A stretch of 64,000 bases of DNA from Endocalyx cinctus (GCA_001600455.1 BCKC01000004.1:3026915-3090914); one strand, 5' to 3'; counted from the stretch's first letter, positions 44,915-58,008 are shown. The notes: a model not told the origin generated them from the letters alone. Numbers and translations are program-made.

Positions 44915-47900
44915 TCATCCTTGCGGTTTTGTCGCAAACCACGGAAACTTCTTTTTGGAAGGGTCAATTACATTCCCTGAAGGATTCTCTACTTGGAGAC
45001 TACGTTGATAAATGTCCTGTCACATCGAGTTAGTTTCAATGGTACGTATGCAGCTTATAAAGGGGATGTCCGGAGCGTACCTCTTCATCTGTGGGCATGA
45101 GACAATCAAGAATGAGCTCTCTAGCTGTGTCATGCTTAGAGAGATTGGGATATGGAGTGCCTTGGCTCTTCATAATCGGCAAGATTACCTCGCCCAGAAC
45201 TTCGAACTTCTTCCAATTGATTCGGTCGCCCTGTGGACCAACGAAGGTTATACTGCCTTCTTCAGCAGATACCAGATCTCTACGGTGTAGAGGCATAAAG
45301 GGTATACGCGGTAATGGTGAGTTCTCCCACGCTAAACGGTAGGCAAAGTGACCTTTTTGAGTTCCCATAAGCAACACCAGCCTCGCCCACCGCTTTTGGA
45401 TATCGGTTGGTACGAGAGCTCGGGTCTGGGAGAGACGATGGATGGCAGTGCCATTGATACCGGCAAGCACGGCCGCAAGACCGTTGTAGTTGTTTAGCTG
45501 TCTTAACTTGAGCGCGATATGCATAAATTTCTCCAGCATTTGTGCTCGGTGTTTCGCCTTGTCTCTCATGAGAATCATGTTAGAGACCCAGATGGCGATA
45601 TGGTTGAAGTGACTGATCATGCGGTTGACGTTCTTCATAGCTTTGCATTTCTCCTTTTGCTCAGAGTTCAGACTGACATGTCGTACTAAATCACGAATCC
45701 GTATCGAGGAAAACATTACCCAATCGATCCTTGTCATCTCGTCTGCAATATCGTCGTTTGACGTGTCCATGAAGATATGATATCGGAATTTGGTCAAAGG
45801 TAATGTATAGGTAGGTACCATTGTTGTCGCTTCCCGTTCGTAGTCATCATAAGAGTGGAATTGGAACGAATGCGTCTTGCTAGAGAACCCACCGTCGACG
45901 TTGATCGACGAACTAGCCGATGGGCGCCGCTCCACCGAGCTCTCCACACTCAAAGTACTCATACTTTCTGTGAAGTCAGCCCCACGCTTCGCAGCCTCCC
46001 TGTTAGGGTTGGCATCTTTGTTCACTTGAGTTTCTTCGGTTGGGTCTGCTTTAGCCCAGCCCGTGTCATCGTCTTCTATGACACCATATTCCAATGATCT
46101 CCGCATCTGTTGGGCTGCAGCTGAGAATATGGGCTCGGTCGACAGATGCTTTATGAATTCGTCTAGAGTTCTCCGTGTAGTCGGCCGTGCGAAGTCTCCA
46201 GGATACGTTCCAGCCCATTTGGCGATGACTTCAATAATCCGCAACTGTGCTGCTGTTTTTGTGAGGTAATGAAGAGATCTGTCATCCTTAACACGATCCA
46301 GCCGTGATAAGATGGCGGTTAAGAGCTCCCCGGGGGAAGCAAACTTGCGATACAGGCATAGGAAAACCTCACAAAAATTACTGTCTGCCTTGGACATCTT
46401 TGTAGCAAGGAGGCGATCAACTAACTCTTCAAAGCTAATGCCGAGCTTCTTCGGGCGTTCAAACGCCGACTCGTCGCTTCGTTGAAGGAGGGGTATATCA
46501 TCAGAATATCTCAACGAATCACCGTCCGAGTCCTCGATGTCTAGAAATGTGCTCGATGTTTGAGAACGATCTAATCTAATACCCGATGCTCGCAGCATAC
46601 TGGAAACGGTTTGAACAGACTCGTCTTCCGAGACGTCGGGAAAGTGGCCACCTGCGTGAGGTGTTAATAAGTCAACCCGGGACGATCTTGTAGATCCGCG
46701 ATGTTCCGAGCCGGGGGGAGCAGAAAACCCGCGCAAAAGCGACATGTCAGAGCTTGCACGGCTGTGTTTGCTCTGTTGACTCAGGGGCCTCGGGTTCATG
46801 GCGTCTGGCGGGGTATCCAGATGGGCTGCCGATGCGGCTCGACGCCTCTGACCCGAACCTTCAGTGCCATCCGTTTCTATCAAGCAATAATAAATTAGCC
46901 AATGAGCTGGATACGGTGCGGGTTTCCCATGTTGAATAAAACCCCAATGAATAACGATGGAATATCAACCAGAGGATTTGTATCATTCGCTCGATATGCC
47001 AGCACCTACCTTGGTTCCTCACAATCAGTGCTTTCAATAGCGTTGACAGCGCTAATCTAGCGCTTTCGGGTTTGCTGGCAGATGTCTTGAATGTTGCTAG
47101 ACAGGATTGGCAGGCTGCGGCGACCGCTTCGGTGTTTATGTGTCTCACATTCTCTGGATTGTCGCACTTGGTCGCTACCAGAACGACAGGAAGCGACGAG
47201 TTTACCATGATGTCTGTCCCGGTTAACTTCTGAACGTCTCGTCAAAGCTGGGGACTCTTAAGGCCACCTACTCAGAGTTTGAGGCAGTTCTATGATACTA
47301 TCTCTGTTCATCACATCGTATAAGACTATGACGCCATTTACACGTGGTAGAATAACGCCGCCCATCTGTTTCGGCCACTGGACTTGGCGATCTGGGGCGA
47401 CGTCGAAATATACGAGATCTAGTTCGTATAAAGTAACTGCATAGAGTGCATTATCGATGCTGAGACGTGCAGTAGGTGGATTAGGGCCCGGCAGGCGAGG
47501 TAAGGACAGAGCTCGTTGGATGAAGTGGGATTTTCCAACCCCATCGGCTCCTATCACCGCAATGTTGATAGACTCCATATTGACGAGGATTTCAGGCTAT
47601 CCAGAGCATCAGCGTCAGTCACACGGGGAGATAATAAAGTCAAGAACTGCCTGAAACGCCGTACTTGATCATGGGTATCAGACACAGTCAGCGACTCTTC
47701 GCGCGAACCTGTGCAAGGACTCTTCGACAAACTACCATGGCGTTCACCAACTGTTTCTATATCAGGCGGCTGATGAACCGCCTGTGAGGGGTCGGTTGCG
47801 TCTAATCGGCGAAAAAAAGGGTCGTCTACGATTGAGTAAAAGGACGATCTAGGGTCAGCCAAGTCGGAATCGTCGCTCAGGTAGGAGAAATCTTCAAGTA

Positions 47901-48099
47901 CGGCGAGGTCGAGGGAGGTTGCCGCGCTTGAGCGGGCGGAAGAAGTCGAAGGTACGAAAGAGAAAGTCGACGATTGTCTATCCGGAAACGACTTGGAGTT
48001 ATGGCTCGACTCGGTTGACCTGGTAGCCTCAGAATCGGCTGAGAGTCTGTGAGAAGATTTTTTCTTTAGTCTGCGAAAGCCCATGATAGTAGAAAACAA
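44915..48099 (-). CDS. Fusion of a degenerate Ras-like GTPase domain with a RasGEF (CDC25) domain
   Basis: Predicted Ras/Rap-type exchange factor. Exons: 48099-47665, 47596-47272, 47213-47010, 46876-45081 and 45016-44915, giving 953 residues. A Ser-rich N-terminal tail precedes a Ras-like domain: INIAVIGADGVGKSHF is a good P-loop, VIVLYDV and VVLVATKCD correspond to later strands and the G4 motif (TKCD). The switch II position reads YFDVAPD in place of DTAGQ, so hydrolysis is doubtful. After a disordered linker comes RasGEF-N (FEELVDRLLATKMSKADSNF, FLCLYRKFASPGELL) and then the catalytic core (RIDWVMFSSIRIRDLV, FNHIAIWVSNMIL, LKLRQLNNYNGLAAVLAGIN, LPRIPFMPLHRRDL). The last exon restores DIYQRSLQVENPSGNV and ends at TGA 44917-44915. 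The start could also be five codons downstream. Confidence 0.9.
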
Positions 48100-51000
48100 A
48101 GCAAGCGATTATGATGATAAACTTGGGTATATGTCTGAAGCTTAAAAGCTCGACCTCTCAATTCAACAGCTATTTCACGAGGATAGGTTTGTAAAAGACA
48201 ACAGTAACTTCTTCAGCCATTTCACATAAATTCATACATAGCCACAGGAGAAAGCGGCACACTTGCGCCGGCGTGGAATTAGTTCATAGCAGTAAAAGTA
48301 GTTCGATCGGATGCTGAATGTTGGAGAGTCATAGAAAGGGTTTATCATACCCAAGCAAGTGCTGTACTTAGTTAGGCTGAACAATATCGATGATGGTGAT
48401 CAGCACCGTCCTAACTTTAAAATAAAAGGAGCGATATGTATTTTTGATGGGAATAAAAAATAAAACGTTTTGAAAGTTTATTCCAACTTTATACGTATCG
48501 CGGGTGAGGTTCTTTTGATATTATAATACAAGTAGGTGGTAGGAAATATACCTTGGGTGTTTGTTTAGTATTTAGTATTTAGAGCCCGTTACCAAAGAGG
48601 GACGCTGTCCAGGTGAGGGAAAGAAACATAGAGCAGAGCATCTTACAATTGGTAATAGGGTAATCATGCCCCCCACCCCGCTTCCCCTTTTCATCCATCT
48701 AACTCTGTCAGTCTGTGTCGGGGGGGTTATTTTTTTGGGACATTACGGGGGTTCTAGGTTTGACCACCTTTTTTTTGCGGCGCAACGAATCAAGTTTAGC
48801 TTACTCGCCGCTTTTTCTTATCCATGACTAAACCCAATTCACCGGTTGACCGGATCTAAGTCAGGTGACTGACCTCTTTTCATACCCGTGGACCCGTGGA
48901 CATTTCCAGATGCCATTTTCTTAAGGAACTCGTCCTCGAAACAGTCGGGATTTCAAGGTGTTTTATGTAAAGATCGTAATTCAATTTACCAGGAATCTAT
49001 CGGCTATTTGTACTATACATTACAATACTAGGAACGGCGATGGCGCGGATAGTTTTCTTGTTTATTTGTTCTAAGATCAACGAATGGCAATTTGCTATAT
49101 CCCATATTCCCAGCTCGTTTTTGTGAATATCGCCCTAAAGTTGGGTCGAGAGGAATGATTTATCGAACATCATATTACAGACCTTTATGGTTACGATGTC
49201 TCTACTAGCTACTAGAACGGAAATGAAGAAATCGTAATTGAGGTTATATAGGCGCTATGTTCAATGCCGGGAGCGTGAGTGGGGTACCGGACTGCAGCTA
49301 CATCAGTAACAAGAGACCCGAAATAGCCACCACAGGTCCTCATAAAAGTCGACCAGCCGCGTGGGATTAGTGTGATATATGGTAATGTCAAAGTCCACGG
49401 CGAGCGATATCATTACCACTGAGGCAAATGATGTTTGGCTAGTTCATTTTTAAGCTGGTTTATATAGAGGGATGGGGGTTGGCTGTTGGATTTGTTACAG
49501 AGACAAACAAGTCGTCAGATAATGGAAGATGAAATATAAAAACGTTGGCCGGCCCGCCTCATAGACTACAAGGGAATAGATTTGACGCTGACCTTTGACA
49601 CCGTTCACAATATAAACACTGTCGCATACTTAAAGTATTTTATATCATGATTATAAATGATTACCTAGGCTGCTAGGTATGATGATAAATGCAAAGTTGA
49701 TACCTAGGTAGATCGACCATACGTCTAGCGCCTAAGCTACCTATCCACTTTTATCTGACTTCCTAGGAAGTCATTTAACAACTTATCCATTACAACCAGT
49801 ATGACGGTTGACCTAAGCTCTACGCTATAGGGTAATAGTACTTAATCCTATACTTAAGAGGGGCTGCGAAGAGGCAAGATGCCGCACCATAAAACAAATG
49901 TTCATATTTCCTGTGGTCCATTGCAGGAAAACTTATGACAATATACTAAGCATTTCAACATATCAGATGTTATGCAGATATGTTCATCTTTCTTGTACAA
50001 AGTAGGATGCGGCTCGGGTTTGTGCTAAAAGCAGCATGACCCAGCAGAGCCAGAATCCTCTAAGCTATACTAAAACACATACTAGAGTGCTTACTTACTT
50101 ACCTAGGTAAGTACCTAGGTAAGTACCTATACCCGTAGGCCTACTGTATATAACAGTAACGATCAGTATAAACTAGTACACTACCAGACTACGTAAATAG
50201 TAACATTTATTTTAAGAATTATTACATCAACCACAATTTGCACTTGGGATAATGCTGAGATGCATACTCCCGTTTCTCGGGATGCACTAAATATATATTA
50301 GGTACATTAGTATAGAATCGTGAAGACCGAAGGCCTGTTTTTATTTTTATTCTCCTTCCTCCTAGAAGTTCACTCTTGTTTACTTAGAACATCAACTTTT
50401 GTCATGGAGGGGCAGGAGGGGATAATTTTCCGGAGGGGATAGTTTTCCTACCACGATATGCAACAAGGATAAATTCACCGGTGTGACGGTTGAGCCGAAC
50501 GTTCACAGTACGTCACATAGTAAAATTATATCCTTACGTCCATGTTGGTGATCATTCCTGATCGTGAAGCCAATCATACAACCCGCCGCAAGTTAATTGC
50601 ACGATACATTGCAGGTGTCATCTGTACTTTTCCGTGCTCATTGAGAGTAGAGAAGCTCTCAATCGCCCACGTGCACGGGTCGGCCAATCATTCTTATAAC
50701 AGCAACCGGCATACCCTGAATCTAACCATCGATCGGCGGGGCTATGGTTACCAGTATACTCCATGTATATCCAGCAATGATGCAGACTCCTTCACGATAA
50801 ATCGCAATACATAGCATAAGCTATTCTGCGATGATACCTGCTTCAAGACCAGGCGTGCCGAGAAATCCTCTGTCGGAATCTATCAGCACTGGTTATGTTA
50901 GGTGGTATAACCGTGCATGGCTTTTATGATTAAACCAATATGGAATATGTCCCCCACGTAGAGCCCAAGTTGTACGATGTCCAATCAATTCAGACACGTT

Positions 51001-52581
51001 GTAGAGCGCCGAGATTCTGCTCGCAGGAACACGCGAGCAAACCCCGATATATATGACTATAAGATGCCAACGTCTTGATTCTCCATATCTATCTAGCCTG
51101 AACCAAAGTATGGGGAATGTGTGATACGACTAAGTAGATCTGATACGACGCTGATGGTGTGGAGCTCTTCTTAATTATTAATCACGATCCGTAGATATAC
51201 ATATAATTGGGTAATGTAGATAAATATATGCACTTTCTGATCTGCATCTGCGTCTTGTTCCCGTGATTTCTTTCTCCGGCACCTGCAAGGCTATGCTATA
51301 GTTCGGAACACAAAGGAGCACAACAACACATTTACTATGTATATATGCGGCTAACTTGCCATCTTGTATGATTACAAATAGCTACGAATCTTCTAATAGT
51401 CGACAGTTGACGCTTCTATCTTAGACCTGGATTTGACATATACACCATGAAACTGGGCTATAATAGGAACCTTAAAGACGGGTCATGTTTGTGGTAGGGT
51501 CCTTCTTTATGTAGAAAGATATCGCATAATGGCTGCGGTGTTGGGTTAAAACTTATGAAAGAGGATATTAAATAAGCTGGAACGTAACGAGATGGACAGA
51601 AACTGTAGTATTCGTGTTCCTTTTTCTCATCTTTGCTTTTTCCCCCATTCTTTTCTTCGTAAGACATCTTGGTTATAATCAAGGAGTTGATGCGCCTCGG
51701 TATGCGTTTTATAGCGACAGTCCTGTTTCAACTGGTAGTAAGTTAGATTTATTCATGTCATGATAAACCTCCTACTCTTGGTATCATAAGTATGAAGACT
51801 CTCTGGATATATCCTCGCTGCGTCAATCGCAGAACCTACTGATATGTCGTCTTCCAAAGTTTTTTAAGGGCTCTGCCGTGACCATACGATTCCATCGAAT
51901 ATAAATTATATAAACACTATACCATTTACACGTTCGAAAGTGATAAATGATAACAAAGAAGTGGTTCATTGGTGTAGAATAAAAGGGGTACGGATCATAA
52001 TGTGACAGCCCGAAACTTCCGCATATAAACACAATTCCCACATTATATGACAATGTATGACAATATATGAATCCATGGATGTTTGCTTCAAAGAAATACA
52101 CGTGAATATGTAGCACAGAGATCCGATCTACCCCACACTTGAGTGTTTGATGTTCGTTGAACGGAAAGGAATATATATATTATGTTTGTTGGTTGTCGAT
52201 ATTTAGTATGTAGACAATATAATACCGTCACTTGTAATAATCAGTTCCATCATCGACAACTCCTATTTACTTAGGTACTTAATAGTATTTACACCCGCTT
52301 CAAGTATTGTATAAACAGTACCTGCTACCTACCTATATTGATAAGATTACTCTATTTATTTACATTTATTTATATTTATTTTAATATATCAAAATTGCAT
52401 TCAATAGCAGGTGCTGCTGCCCCTCTTGTTGTCCTAATTACCTCTACTTATCAGGTACTTGCTACTAACAACCAATTGCTGTAGTAACCATAATAGTTGA
52501 ATGCAACTTCCTTCTTGCAAGGCAACCATAAAAAAAATCGAATTAGTATTTTAGAAAATAAATTCTGCTTGAACTTTCAAA
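48100..52581. other. 4.5-kb AT-rich divergent spacer
   Basis: Largest gene-free block in the window, between the RasGEF and DUF726 starts. Only short open frames occur, none protein-like. Three ACCTAGGT palindromes lie at 49702, 50101 and 50113. TA-rich sequence dominates 49600-52580. A decayed repeat is possible but nothing recognisable remains. Confidence 0.5.
50097..50131. repeat. Tandem pair of TACCTAGGTAAG motifs
   Basis: A 12-bp unit, TACCTAGGTAAG, occurs twice head to tail (from 50100 and 50112) and continues as TACCTAT. Each unit holds the palindrome ACCTAGGT. Confidence 0.9.
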
Positions 52582-55211
52582 ATGGACAATCGTTCAACCA
52601 ACTCTTCATCCAACACGTCTAGCGACGAAAGCGAGACAATGCCACGACCAAACCCTTCCAGAGGTCATCCACCAAAGAGACCTGAGCTAGACCTGAGTGC
52701 CATGTTAAATGGTGAACAGGCAAAGCAACTTCAGGTTCTCGTTTACGCTATTCTTGATGATATTCAGCAACATATTCGAGAAACTTTTGATAACTTGAAT
52801 GCCACACCCACCGAAAACGCCGACAAAATCGAGGTTCCGAAACCTGTCGTTGCGTGTGTAGCCAATCCTCGAAGTGAGAAGTACCGAAAACAGTATGGAG
52901 ACAATACACCGCCCGTACCGCTACCCGACTTGGAAGATCGTGAAGCTATTCGTGCTTTCTTGAAGGCATCCGACCTATTTCGACAAGGTACAAAATCCAC
53001 ACAACCTACATCGACGATACCTAGATCCCTCACCGAGGCTACCGCCAACTCTAACAAGACGGAGAACGAGCTCCTCGTTTCTAGTCTTTCCGAACTAAAG
53101 AGAGACGTCCTGGGTCATTTCGGCAAATGGCGAGTCATGGTCCTGAGACGCACCGGGGATATTATCATCAAGAATGGTGGTACAGCAGGCAATGTGGTTG
53201 GTCAAGGACAGCACCAGCGATCGCAGCAATTTCCAGGTAATTCTAGACGGGGCGGTATCTCCGCGAGAGGAAGACTTACTAGACCACCTGGTAAGTTCTT
53301 CCTCAACGGTTCCCGCGAGAAGTCGTTCAGTTTTTCTTTCCATGTGTTGTCATTTACCCCCATCCACCTCACTTGCCTTACATCGTCCATACTCTTGCCC
53401 ATTACCACTCTCTTTATCCGCCCACAGTACAATCTAAATACTCCATCCACGATCGCCCGTGATACCACGACCCCGGGTGGAAAATGGACGATGTTACTGG
53501 ATTTGTTATGTGCTCTCTTTTGGTTATCATATCAGCTAACAAGGAACAGTAGGTGCCGGAGAATCTAGTGAGAAGTCTAATGGTGTTATTCTCCAGCTTC
53601 ACCCCCCGATGTACACTGCCCTGAAGGAATGTCCCAAGGAGAAGCGCGCCTTGATTCTTCACTCTATGTTGCTACTAGTCCTCGGCATGGATCAGTACAC
53701 TCCCTATTCGAGAATTTTCCTCTTGAAGCTGGCAACCTCGCTACACGTCCCGCCAACCGTCCTATTGCAAGACGAATACAGGGTTTCACAAGCTCTTGCG
53801 CAGATAGTAAAGGGCATACCAGCCGAAGAGATTGCCCAAAAAAGAGCGGAGGAAGGTAAAGCCGGAAAACGTTGGAGATCTGCCGGTGGCATCACGAACG
53901 CTGCGTTGGCATGTGCAACAGGCCATCTTGCGGCTCCCCTTATCGCCGCAGGAATAGGAACCGTGTTCGGAGGCGTCGGTCTAGGGCCATCAGCAACAGC
54001 AAACTTGTTAGCGGGCATAGGCATGGCCGAAAGCACTGTCGCTGTCGGTACTTTGTTCGGGCTGTATGGAGCCAGGCAAGGCGGCAAGATGATAGATGCG
54101 TATGCAAAGGATATTCAGGATTTTGCCTGGATGCCCATGCATGGACCTTCTCGAACCGAACTCATAGACCCCAAAGATATTCCTGCCGAAAGCCGTCGAA
54201 TGCGGGTAACCCTTGGACTGAGCGGCTGGGTAACCAAGGACCAAGATCACCTCGGACCTTGGCATGCTCTGGGTCAATCTAACGAGGTATATTCGCTCAG
54301 ATGGGAATTGGATACTTTGTCTAAGATGGGTAGTGCATTGGAAACCTTCGTGACAAGTGTTGCCTGGAGCACAGCCAGAGAGGAAATATCCAAACGCAGT
54401 GGTAAGAGACATTGTTCGCTCTATATTCTATAATAACTAACAACTGCTAGTATTCGATAGTCTTGTGAAAGCACACTGGCCAACCGAATTTCTCAAGGCT
54501 AGTAAAATGACTGACAACCCGTGGACTGTGGGGATTGTGAGAGCCGAAAAAACAGGACTTATACTGGCTGATATCCTTATCAACAAAGTGCAAGGAGAGA
54601 GGGCTGTCAGTCTTATTGGCTTTAGTCTTGGCGCTCGAATCATTTACTCCTGCCTAATGTCCCTGGCAGAGAAACGGGCGTTCGGCCTAATTGAGAACGT
54701 CGTGATGATAGGAACGCCTTGCCCTGCCGACTTTCACAGTTGGGCATCCATGAAGAGCATCGTCTCAGGCCGTTTGGTCAACGTGTTCTCGAAGAAGGAT
54801 TATCTTCTCGGCTTCTTTTCCCGAACTTGTAACTGGACATGCGGCATTGCAGGTTTACAGATGATCGAAGGAGTCCCATTCGTTGAGAATCTGGACATGG
54901 GAGACATGGCCAGTAACCATCTTCGATATCAGCACCTGGTTGGCTCGATCTTGAGAAAGCTAAGCTGGGAGGACATCGAGTACGCTGCGGTTGCAAAAGA
55001 AGAACAGAAACTTGCCTCCCTGGTGCAGAGCGAGAGCAAGCTTCACGAAGCACGCCGTGTACCTAAGCAGCCCAAACCTAGCCAGAACGGCAAGAAGTTT
55101 CATCCCTCTGCCAAGCAAAAGCAGAACCAGATAGGCACAGAGAAGAAGACGGGCCGCAAGAAAATCGAGGGCAAGGAGAATCGGCGTCCGGGAAAGGGAT
55201 CTCGTTCATAG
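52582..55211 (+). CDS. DUF726/TMCO4-like alpha/beta-hydrolase family membrane protein
   Basis: Related to human TMCO4 and yeast Mil1 (DUF726, PF05277). Exons 52582-53290, 53553-54401 and 54451-55211 give 772 residues. The N-terminal part is polar and Ser-rich, with a conserved helical stretch (NGEQAKQLQVLVYAILDDI). Exon 2 encodes YTPYSRIFLLKLATSLHV, then Gly/Ala-rich hydrophobic segments at about residues 346-410 (GGITNAALACATGHLAAPLI, GIGTVFGGVGLGPSATANLL), probable membrane helices. The nucleophile elbow GFSLGARIIYSCL places the likely catalytic Ser near residue 578. DNPWTVGIVRAEKTGLILAD precedes it and ENVVMIGTPCP follows. The C-terminus is Lys/Gln-rich and disordered. Intron 1 is 262 nt. 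Yeast Mil1 binds clathrin adaptor AP-1; the enzymatic substrate is not established. Confidence 0.92.
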
Positions 55212-55578
55212 GGTGTTAGGAGTTTACCGCGTCCGACAGCATGATGGCAACCACGACGTTAAAGTAACCAAAGTGTCTGGAACGGGACGAGTGTTTGCAT
55301 TATTAGGGGCGCAATACATTGTTTAGGCATTCTCGATTATTTGCATGGCTTGGAGGAGTTGACGACTATTATATTATATGTGAGCATATTTCATATGATG
55401 AGGCCGCAGGATGATGTGTATATTAGAATGGGTTGTATGGTAGATTACTGGTCTCCTTACCCCCCACGTATGCAAGGACAGATGTTACTCGAGAGTTTAC
55501 AGAATAAATTGATTACCTGAAATATCACAAACGCACATGAACTCTCCTTATGTCAACTGCATGCTTCCATTTAGACAG
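55212..55578. other. Convergent intergenic spacer
   Basis: Short AT-rich spacer holding two 3' ends. Nothing else seen. Confidence 0.6.
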
Positions 55579-56208
55579 CTAGGCCGTAGCAGGGGCGGAG
55601 CTACCGCTCCTCACCACGAAATATCGCCCGGCCACCTCGCTCGCACCACCCAGAACGTTCCAATCCTCCGCGGCGCCCCCTTTCCCGACTTCTTTGGGAT
55701 CGGCTATCGGCCGTCTCCTCGGCCGGCGCGCGTGACCGACGACGTCCTCGCGCGCGAGCGCCTCCCTCAGCTCCTCCAACCCGATCGTCCGCTCGCCGAG
55801 GCCGGCGGCCGTCTCGTCGCGGATCGCGCGCAGGGGCTCGACGCAGGCGGTGTCGACTCGCTGGATGGCGCGCACGAAGTGCAGCTGCGAGTTGAGCGTG
55901 GAGAGAAGCGCGGATTCTTCGGCCGCCGTCGCGGGTCGCGGGAGGGCGGAGAGGCGGAGGAGGTGGTGGAGGGTTTGGGGCGTTATTTCTTTTGTAGTTT
56001 TTGTGGTTGACGATGATGATGATGAGGGATCGGATTGAGGGGGTAGGAGGGAGCGGACGGACCAGGTGGGTTGGCTGAGGAGGGTTGTGAGCTCGTCGGA
56101 GGAGGTTGTTGAGGATGATGATGATGATGATGATGATATGGTGCGCTTTGAGGTTCGAGCGGCGCGATGGAGGGCCGCCCGGCATCGGAGACAGAGCGTG
56201 GACGTCAT
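55579..56208 (-). CDS. GatC-like mitochondrial Glu-tRNA(Gln) amidotransferase subunit
   Basis: Single exon of 209 residues. A presequence-like start (MTSTLCLRCRAALHRAART, Arg-rich, no acids) and a poly-Ser stretch precede a GatC-type core: ITPQTLHHLLRLSALPRPAT, LLSTLNSQLHFVRAIQRVDT and VEPLRAIRDE. That pattern (leading helix with a LxxLSxL core, an L-x-F-V helix, then VDT-x-x-V-x-P-L) is the GatC signature. In mitochondria the GatCAB complex converts Glu-tRNA(Gln) to Gln-tRNA(Gln). The C-terminal about 60 residues (basic then Gly-rich, GRYFVVRS) extend beyond the bacterial protein, as in fungal relatives. It is very GC-rich, which produces long antisense frames that are shadows. Assignment rests on the motif, so it is slightly less sure than its neighbours. 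Confidence 0.8.
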   Translation of the reverse strand: MTSTLCLRCRAALHRAARTSKRTISSSSSSSSSTTSSDELTTLLSQPTWSVRSLLPPQSDPSSSSSSTTKTTKEITPQTLHHLLRLSALPRPATAAEESALLSTLNSQLHFVRAIQRVDTACVEPLRAIRDETAAGLGERTIGLEELREALAREDVVGHARRPRRRPIADPKEVGKGGAAEDWNVLGGASEVAGRYFVVRSGSSAPATA

Positions 56209-56882
56209 ATCGAGGAATCCTTTCTCTTGGGGTTTACTGAGTTGATGAGTATCGAGCTCAAAAGCGGCTCTGTCTAAGAGAAAAAAAAGAGTTCAGATGT
56301 AAGGCAAAGAGCCTTTAAATTCCATATGATAGAATTGAGTATATTGGCTATAGAGTTTATGTGATATATGATTATAACATCAGCGAGTTAAGGTGCCTAC
56401 ACATCTATTTCATACGTTTATGAGCCTCAATCCCGAAGCTCTTCGTAAAGCTCCATTAATTTTCTTCCACCCTTGCTGTCACATACTATGGAGTTTTACG
56501 AATAGGTACTAGCGTATATAATCCTTGTTGGTGCAGTATTACCTAAAGAAGTAGGAAACGTGAATAAATGAACTGAAAACAAGGAGATGTGGCTGACGCA
56601 TGTGGCGTAGACAAGTAGTGGGGAGCTTGAGGCGGTACTTACGTATAGTTTAGATACACAGTGCTAAACTCTTTCGCAGTGATATATAAAGAGCTGGAGG
56701 GGTGGTTAGGCCGATGTCATAGCTCTTACACCTTTGAGACAACAACTGGCGAGTCACTTGTAATCTAACTAGTATCTGAACTACGTAACTTCGACCTTTA
56801 TTATCCATTAATAAAAAAAAAAAACATATCAACAATCGTATATTTATTTATTTCCTTTCTACTCATAATAAAACCCGAGAAG
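56209..56882. other. Divergent promoter region of the GatC-like gene and SEC17
   Basis: AT-rich, with an A run just before SEC17 at 56812-56824. No coding sequence or RNA recognised. Confidence 0.5.
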
Positions 56883-58008
56883 ATGTCAGGAGACCCTCGT
56901 GCACTTCTGCAAAAGGTCAGATCCCCTGCCCCGCCGAACCCCACGTCGCTTTAGCTGATTTCCACGATACAGGCAGACAAAACAATCGCTGGAGCATCTA
57001 GCGGGTTCAGTTTCTTCGGTGGTCGAGAGGAGAAATACCAGACTGCGTCAGATCTTTACATAGAGGCCGCAAATGCATTTCGCATGCAGAATATGTGTTC
57101 GCTTAACCGATCCCAGAATTACACGTACGCAAAAAAAATAGTAACACTCAAAAATAGATAAAGAAGCCGGCCAAGCGTTCGAGAAAGCGGCATCAGTCCA
57201 AACCAAGAATTTAAACGAACCAGATGACGCAGCCAACACCCTCGTCGACGCTTTCAAAGTCTACCGGAAAGAATACCCCGAAGATGCCGTGAGGTGCCTC
57301 GAAGTCGCGGTCGGACAGTACTGCAAAAAGGGAAACTTTCGACGGGCGGCGCAACACAAAGAAAACATGGGCGAGGTCTACGAAGTCGAGATCGGCGATA
57401 TGAAAGAAGCGTTAGCATGTTACGAGACCGCTGCTAGCTGGTACGAAGGAGATAATGCCGGAGCGTAAGTCCCCTACTTGCCGACATCCACATGATTCTA
57501 CCCTCGCGCGCTGGACTGACGATGTTTTCTATCCTCTTTTACAGGCTCGCGAATAAACTCTATCTTAAGGTCGGAGATATTGCGGGCATTCTAGGAGATT
57601 ACTACAAGGCTATCCAGCTTTTTGAGAAAGTCGCAACCGCCAGCATCTCGAACAACTTGATGCGCTACAGTGTGAAGGAATACTTCTTGAAGGCCGGTAT
57701 TTGCCATCTGGCGACTGGCGACCTCGTCGGCACAAACAAAGCGCTAGAGAAATACAGAGACATGGACCCGACTTTCCCCTCTAACCGAGAACATCAGCTA
57801 CTAGTTGACTTGTCGGAAGCAGTGGAGTCCGGAGACCAAGATGCATTTACTGACAAACTATTTCAATAGTACGAATCTCTCTTTTCCTATGTTTCCATAA
57901 ATGCTAACAATTTTTATTAGTGACCAGATGAGCCGTCTCGACAAATGGAAAACAACGATGCTCGTCCGCGTAAAGGACAGTATAGAGGGCGGGGAGGACT
58001 TTTCTTGA
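56883..58008 (+). CDS. SEC17: Alpha-SNAP (Sec17)
   Basis: Adaptor that recruits the ATPase Sec18/NSF to SNARE complexes for disassembly after membrane fusion. Exons 56883-56915, 56973-57096, 57158-57464, 57545-57868 and 57921-58008 give 291 residues, the normal length. TPR-like helices are recognised: GFSFFGGREEKYQTASDLYI, KEAGQAFEKAASVQTKNLNE, RCLEVAVGQYCKKGNFRRAA, ALACYETAASWYEGDNAGAL, YYKAIQLFEKVA, EYFLKAGICHLATGDLVGT. The C-terminus DQMSRLDKWKTTMLVRVKDS is the Sec18-contact helix region. The donor after exon 2 is gttcgc, a weak site; I chose it because it keeps frame into KEAGQAFEKAA. That junction (QNMYKEAG) is the least certain part of the model. Confidence 0.93.

Noticed and set aside
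49370..49440. tRNA-like string (CTCAGTGGTAA on the minus strand)
   Set aside because: No acceptor stem pairing and no GGTTCRA T-loop in the right place.
50542..50814. 90-codon plus frame in the 4.5-kb spacer
   Set aside because: No motif, no splice context, isolated; consistent with chance.
55601..56185. 194-codon frame overlapping the GatC-like gene on the same strand
   Set aside because: Arg/Pro-rich alternative frame typical of GC-rich exons; the GatC motif is in the other frame.
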